The notes under the pieces were generated by a model. That model saw only the letters and a program-made list of their open reading frames with translations. It ran no database searches and was not told where the DNA came from. Shown here in pieces: positions 61,049 to 64,000 of a stretch of 64,000 bases of DNA (its first letter is position 1; each line of letters starts with the position of its first letter). This DNA comes from Pseudanabaena biceps (GTDB lineage Bacteria; Cyanobacteriota; Cyanobacteriia; Pseudanabaenales; Pseudanabaenaceae). Where the stretch lies: the NCBI GenBank assembly GCA_013361095.1, contig JAATWA010000001.1, positions 1,413,001 through 1,477,000 on the forward strand. Direction: 5' to 3'. A program made the translations under genes and the position numbers.

Positions 61049-61485
61049 CACCTACCAACATTAGTCATAAAAGTCAGCTCAAAGGGTGGAAAATCTTCTC
61101 CATTCTTGGCTGAGCCTCTTAATTTTAGTTCATATCTCCCAACTTCAGGGAAAATCACTTCCTTGCTGGGTATTCCCAAGTAGCTCTCAATTATTGCTAG
61201 GGAGTTGGATAGTTGAAACTTAATGTTGCGATTAGTTAGCGATCGCACATCCATTGTGCAGTTACATTGGGCGTAAGGAATGATTTCTCCACCCCGTTTG
61301 GTCAGAGCTATCCAGATTCTAGATTTTTTACCAGCCACAGGGCGATCGTTTGGTTCGATATGGATGGTTCCACCTATTTCCTCTGAGGTTTGTACTTCAT
61401 GGGCTAAGAGAATAGGTAAATTCCCAGATGCTTCTATATTAGGAGCATGGGATAAATTTAATAAAATAGAGGCGACTTCAAACAT
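61048..61485 (-). CDS. Small membrane-anchored protein upstream of TauE/SafE-like gene
   Basis: 145 residues, family not identified with confidence. An Ig-like beta-rich body with YAQCNCTMDVRSL and YELKLRGSAKNGEDFPPFEL, in the style of periplasmic FixH/YtkA-like companions of metal transporters. In frame upstream of the ATG the DNA still encodes hydrophobic FPIILWITVIS with no standard start codon, so the natural start may be an ATT or ATC that would complete a membrane anchor. The stop overlaps the next gene. Confidence 0.6.
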   Translation of the reverse strand: MFEVASILLNLSHAPNIEASGNLPILLAHEVQTSEEIGGTIHIEPNDRPVAGKKSRIWIALTKRGGEIIPYAQCNCTMDVRSLTNRNIKFQLSNSLAIIESYLGIPSKEVIFPEVGRYELKLRGSAKNGEDFPPFELTFMTNVGR

Positions 61486-61508
61486 AGAAATGACAGTTAT
61501 CCATAAGA

Positions 61509-62183
61509 TTATTGGGAAGCATTTTTAAGATTTTGCACTCTCTGCAAATCACGTTTGACTTCAAAAATCAGTTCGCGATTTTTAGGATCAGTAACCATCG
61601 CTTTATTGAGATAGATTTCTGCTTCGCGCAACTTACGCGCCAAAATCAACTCACTACTCCAACGATGATATGTCACCGCTTTCCAATGAATTACCTCTGG
61701 CGAATTAGGAAATCGTTCGCTCATTCCCTCAACTACAGCGATCGCGACCACATATTTTTTTTGCTTCAGCAGATCCTGCACACGCCGCAACATATCTAAT
61801 TTGAGTTTTAGCTCAGGATCACTATTAATAGGATCAATCGGATTATTTACTTGCTTTACTTCGATCTTGATTTTAGGTTGTGGCTGAGGTGGCTTATTAG
61901 GAGTAGATGCTTGAGGAGGTGGAACGGATACAGTCTGCGATCGCTCTGCATTTTTGGCGGATGTACTGGAGGTAAATAAATCTTTAGACAAGTCCTGCTG
62001 ATCGGAATCCTTGAGCATTTTATAAGCTTCCTGCACCAGCCGAAACTTATCTGACGCAGTTGGATCATTTTGATTAACGTCAGGATGATATTTACGAGCC
62101 AAACGCCGATAAGCCACCTTAATATCATCTAAGGTAGCATTACGGGGAACGCCTAAAAGTCGATAGCATTCAGATAGGTGCAT
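61509..62183 (-). CDS. J-domain protein
   Basis: 224 residues. J domain at 1-65: CYRLLGVPRNATLDDIKVAY with HPD in RKYHPDVNQND. A Pro-rich linker and a C-terminal helical region (QDLLKQKKYVVAIAVVEGM) with TPR-like repeats. Probably a DnaK co-chaperone with a specific client. It lies between the 55-residue gene and the membrane gene pair on the same strand. Confidence 0.85.
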   Translation of the reverse strand: MHLSECYRLLGVPRNATLDDIKVAYRRLARKYHPDVNQNDPTASDKFRLVQEAYKMLKDSDQQDLSKDLFTSSTSAKNAERSQTVSVPPPQASTPNKPPQPQPKIKIEVKQVNNPIDPINSDPELKLKLDMLRRVQDLLKQKKYVVAIAVVEGMSERFPNSPEVIHWKAVTYHRWSSELILARKLREAEIYLNKAMVTDPKNRELIFEVKRDLQRVQNLKNASQ

Positions 62184-62197
62184 GAATGGATAGCTAT

Positions 62198-62365
62198 TTA
62201 TGCTGGCTTTGTACGAATTGAATACTTACCTTTCGGTGTAATTGGCGAACCCTTATTGGCTTCGACCAACTTTATGTATTTATCCAATGCATCCTCTTTA
62301 GTAGCATGTTCTGAAATAACATGAACTTTACGACTTCCAGATAGTTCTAAGACAACTTGATGCAT
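62198..62365 (-). CDS. Small conserved-looking protein, 55 residues
   Basis: Reads MHQVVLELSGSRKVHVISEH, ATKEDALDKYIKLVEANKGS, PITPKGKYSIRTKPA and stop. It has regular codon use, an ATG start and ends 14 bp before the J-domain gene, so it probably heads that operon. A beta-strand/helix/tail composition; no family recognised. It is below the usual length cutoffs and easily missed. Confidence 0.6.
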   Translation of the reverse strand: MHQVVLELSGSRKVHVISEHATKEDALDKYIKLVEANKGSPITPKGKYSIRTKPA

Positions 62366-62413
62366 AGATATTTAAGACAGATAACCTTGAAACCTTAGAA
62401 ATCATCTTAGCAA

Positions 62414-62550
62414 AGATAAACCATCGAATAAAAAAGGGTGCAATGCACCCTTTTTTATTCGATGGTTTATCTGTATAGAGTCTGTTAGATTTAAGCAAAT
62501 TTTTGAGAGGATGGCGAAGCCATCCTCTCAAAAATTTGCTTAAATCTAAC
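62414..62550. terminator. Two long palindromes downstream of typA
   Basis: 62414-62472: AGATAAACCATCGAATAAAA with perfect complement, core GGGTGC-AAT-GCACCC. 62484-62550: GTTAGATTTAAGCAAATTTT with perfect complement, core GAGGATGGC-GAA-GCCATCCTC (32-bp arms). Confidence 0.8.
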
Positions 62551-62590
62551 GTTTGTTTAGCCGCCAAAGGTGGCTAAATCTTTATAGAAA

Positions 62591-64000
62591 TTAGCGCTTT
62601 GCAAATTTCTTGGTCAACTTGCGTAAGCGAATCGATTCAGGAGTCACTTCAAGAATTTCATCGGGCCCAATATATTCAAGCGCCCGTTCGAGACTCATCT
62701 CGATTGGTGCTTGCAACTGCACGATGTCATCAGCACCTGCCGCACGCATGTTAGTAAGCTGCTTACTCTTACAGACGTTCAGTTCCATGTCCTGAGGACG
62801 ATTATTTTCACCGATAATCATGCCCTTATAAACCTTTGTACCAGGTTTAATAAAGAACACGCCGCGATCTTCCGCGTTCTTCAAGGAGAACTCAGTGGCA
62901 GTACCTTCTTCAAAGGAAATCAGCACACCATTACGACGGGCGCTAATTTCACCCGCCGAAGCGCGGTAATCGAGGAAGCTATGGTTCATGATGCCAGCGC
63001 CACGGGTTGCACGCATGAAGTCTCCACGGAAGCCAATCAGTCCACGGGCAGGAACAACAAACTCTAGTTGAGAGCGTCCACCAGCCGACATTTGCATGTC
63101 GATCATTTCGGCACGACGTTGACCAAGGCGTTCGATACAGCCTCCGACAGCATCTTCAGGCACATCCAGCACAAGCGCCTCAAAAGGCTCGCACTTTTGA
63201 CCATTGATTTCACGGAAAATAACTTGAGGCTGGGTAACTTGGAACTCATAGCCTTCACGGCGCATGGTTTCAATCAAAATACCCAAGTGCAGTTCACCGC
63301 GTCCAGATACCGCAAAGCGATCGGGAGATTCAGGATCTTCTTGCACACGCAGAGCTACGTTGGTTTCTAGTTCACGCAAGAGGCGATCGCGGACTTGGCG
63401 AGTTGTCACCAATTTGCCTTCTTGACCAACAAAGGGTGAGTCATTAACACAGAAAGTCATCTGCAAAGTGGGTTCATCCACTTTGATCATTGGCAATGCT
63501 TGAGGCTCATTGGGGCAGGTGATGGTTTCGCCAATGTTAGCGGTAGCAAAACCTGAAACAGCGACAATATTACCTGCGGAGGAGGTTTGCATCTCCACGC
63601 GCTTTAGTCCATCAAATCCTAATAGCTTGGTGATTTTGCCCTTTGTGATCGTGCCATCTTCAGAAATTAAAGCTGCTTGCTGACCAGAGGTAATTGTACC
63701 GTTGTGGATTTTACCGATGACAATCCGACCCAAATATTCTGAATAGTCGAGAGTTGTAACTTGCAACTGCAAAGGCTTATCAGGATTACCAACGGGTGGA
63801 GACACATGGTGTAAGATTGCCTCAAACAAAGGCTTCATATCGACATTAGCATCTTCTAGCTTTTCTTTAGCAAAGCCGCCCATACCCGAGGCAAATAGGT
63901 AGGGGAAGTCGCACTGGTCATCATCAGCACCAAGCTCGATGAACAGGTCTAATACTTTACTAACCGCAACATGGGGATCGGCAAATTCGCGATCGATTTT
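62591..64000 (-). CDS. typA: Translational GTPase TypA/BipA, 5' end outside window
   Basis: Ribosome-associated GTPase acting in assembly and stress. The frame is open to the end of the window; the ATG at 63883 is internal, since upstream codons read KIDREFADPHVAVSKVLDLF (the G-domain C-terminal end). The G motifs themselves are outside. Visible: EF-Tu domain 2-like (GRIVIGKIHNGTI), EF-G domain V-like (VPARGLIGFRGDFMR) and the BipA C-terminal domain with TPESIRLRK. About 470 of some 600 residues are in the window. Confidence 0.95.
   Translation of the reverse strand, partial: KIDREFADPHVAVSKVLDLFIELGADDDQCDFPYLFASGMGGFAKEKLEDANVDMKPLFEAILHHVSPPVGNPDKPLQLQVTTLDYSEYLGRIVIGKIHNGTITSGQQAALISEDGTITKGKITKLLGFDGLKRVEMQTSSAGNIVAVSGFATANIGETITCPNEPQALPMIKVDEPTLQMTFCVNDSPFVGQEGKLVTTRQVRDRLLRELETNVALRVQEDPESPDRFAVSGRGELHLGILIETMRREGYEFQVTQPQVIFREINGQKCEPFEALVLDVPEDAVGGCIERLGQRRAEMIDMQMSAGGRSQLEFVVPARGLIGFRGDFMRATRGAGIMNHSFLDYRASAGEISARRNGVLISFEEGTATEFSLKNAEDRGVFFIKPGTKVYKGMIIGENNRPQDMELNVCKSKQLTNMRAAGADDIVQLQAPIEMSLERALEYIGPDEILEVTPESIRLRKLTKKFAKR

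Noticed and set aside
1..64000. tRNA or rRNA genes
   Set aside because: No T-arm GGTTCGAATCC-like block with matching acceptor stems was found in the spacers by eye; TTCGA-type matches fall inside coding sequence.
1..64000. CRISPR array
   Set aside because: Repeats present are inverted or widely spaced; there are no regular direct repeats with unique spacers and no cas genes.

Overview
The window is chromosomal DNA of a cyanobacterium. The octamer GCGATCGC (HIP1) is everywhere, and the genes include NDH-1 subunits NdhF and NdhD, an ATP synthase gamma subunit with the cyanobacterial-type insertion, the cyanobacterial arginine dihydrolase/ornithine cyclodeaminase-type protein (AgrE/ArgZ), kinase-FGE and TPR proteins, and a possible bilin-binding GAF sensor. 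A Pseudanabaenales-like filamentous genome would fit, but that is a guess from general style. No tRNA, rRNA or CRISPR array was seen.

Layout. 1-39 kb is a mosaic of housekeeping genes, mostly single-gene units on both strands: a DUF255 protein (cut by the window), ndhF, an EcfT protein, a GNAT-TrhO fusion, mtnP, hslO, a TPR protein, a large hybrid histidine kinase, agrE/argZ, the ATP synthase gamma gene, thiG, a nitroreductase, ilvE, moaA, a membrane sensor kinase, trpE, an M41-type protease, a D,D-carboxypeptidase, a second EcfT, gshB, DUF4332, ndhD, prfC, a Ca2+/H+ exchanger, cobO and 5-formyl-THF cyclo-ligase. 39.7-54 kb is an accessory island. It holds seven or more toxin-antitoxin type modules in all states from intact to fragment, a kinase-FGE protein with a C-terminus resembling a diversity-generating-retroelement target, a lone PD-(D/E)XK nuclease-like protein and an AAA ATPase/DUF4143 protein behind a perfect 32-bp palindrome. 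ileS and a DedA gene sit inside the island. 54-64 kb returns to core genes: ffh, a Ser/Thr kinase, a YpfJ-type metalloprotease, an ISAs1-type insertion sequence nested in a MITE, a small operon (55-residue protein, J-domain protein, small membrane-anchored protein, TauE/SafE-like membrane protein), and typA/bipA (cut by the window).

The most striking structure is not a gene. Almost every intergenic space outside the island carries one or two long, nearly perfect inverted repeats (arms about 15-35 bp, loop usually 3-5 nt). The arm sequence is private to each copy, but a core resembling GGCGGCGC-TTC-GCGCCGCC and shoulders resembling AAAACCCAA...TTGGGTTTT recur. Some run into the stop codons of the flanking genes; at 14317-14369 one palindrome contains the stop codons of both convergent genes. 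A second, better-defined family (about 105 bp, ends TTACAGC...GCTGTAA, six copies) shows covariation between the arms of its central hairpin. Both families are absent from roughly 39.05-55.59 kb, where a different short repeat bracketed by HIP1 sites separates the toxin-antitoxin cassettes. The window therefore contains two territories with different interspersed-repeat populations.
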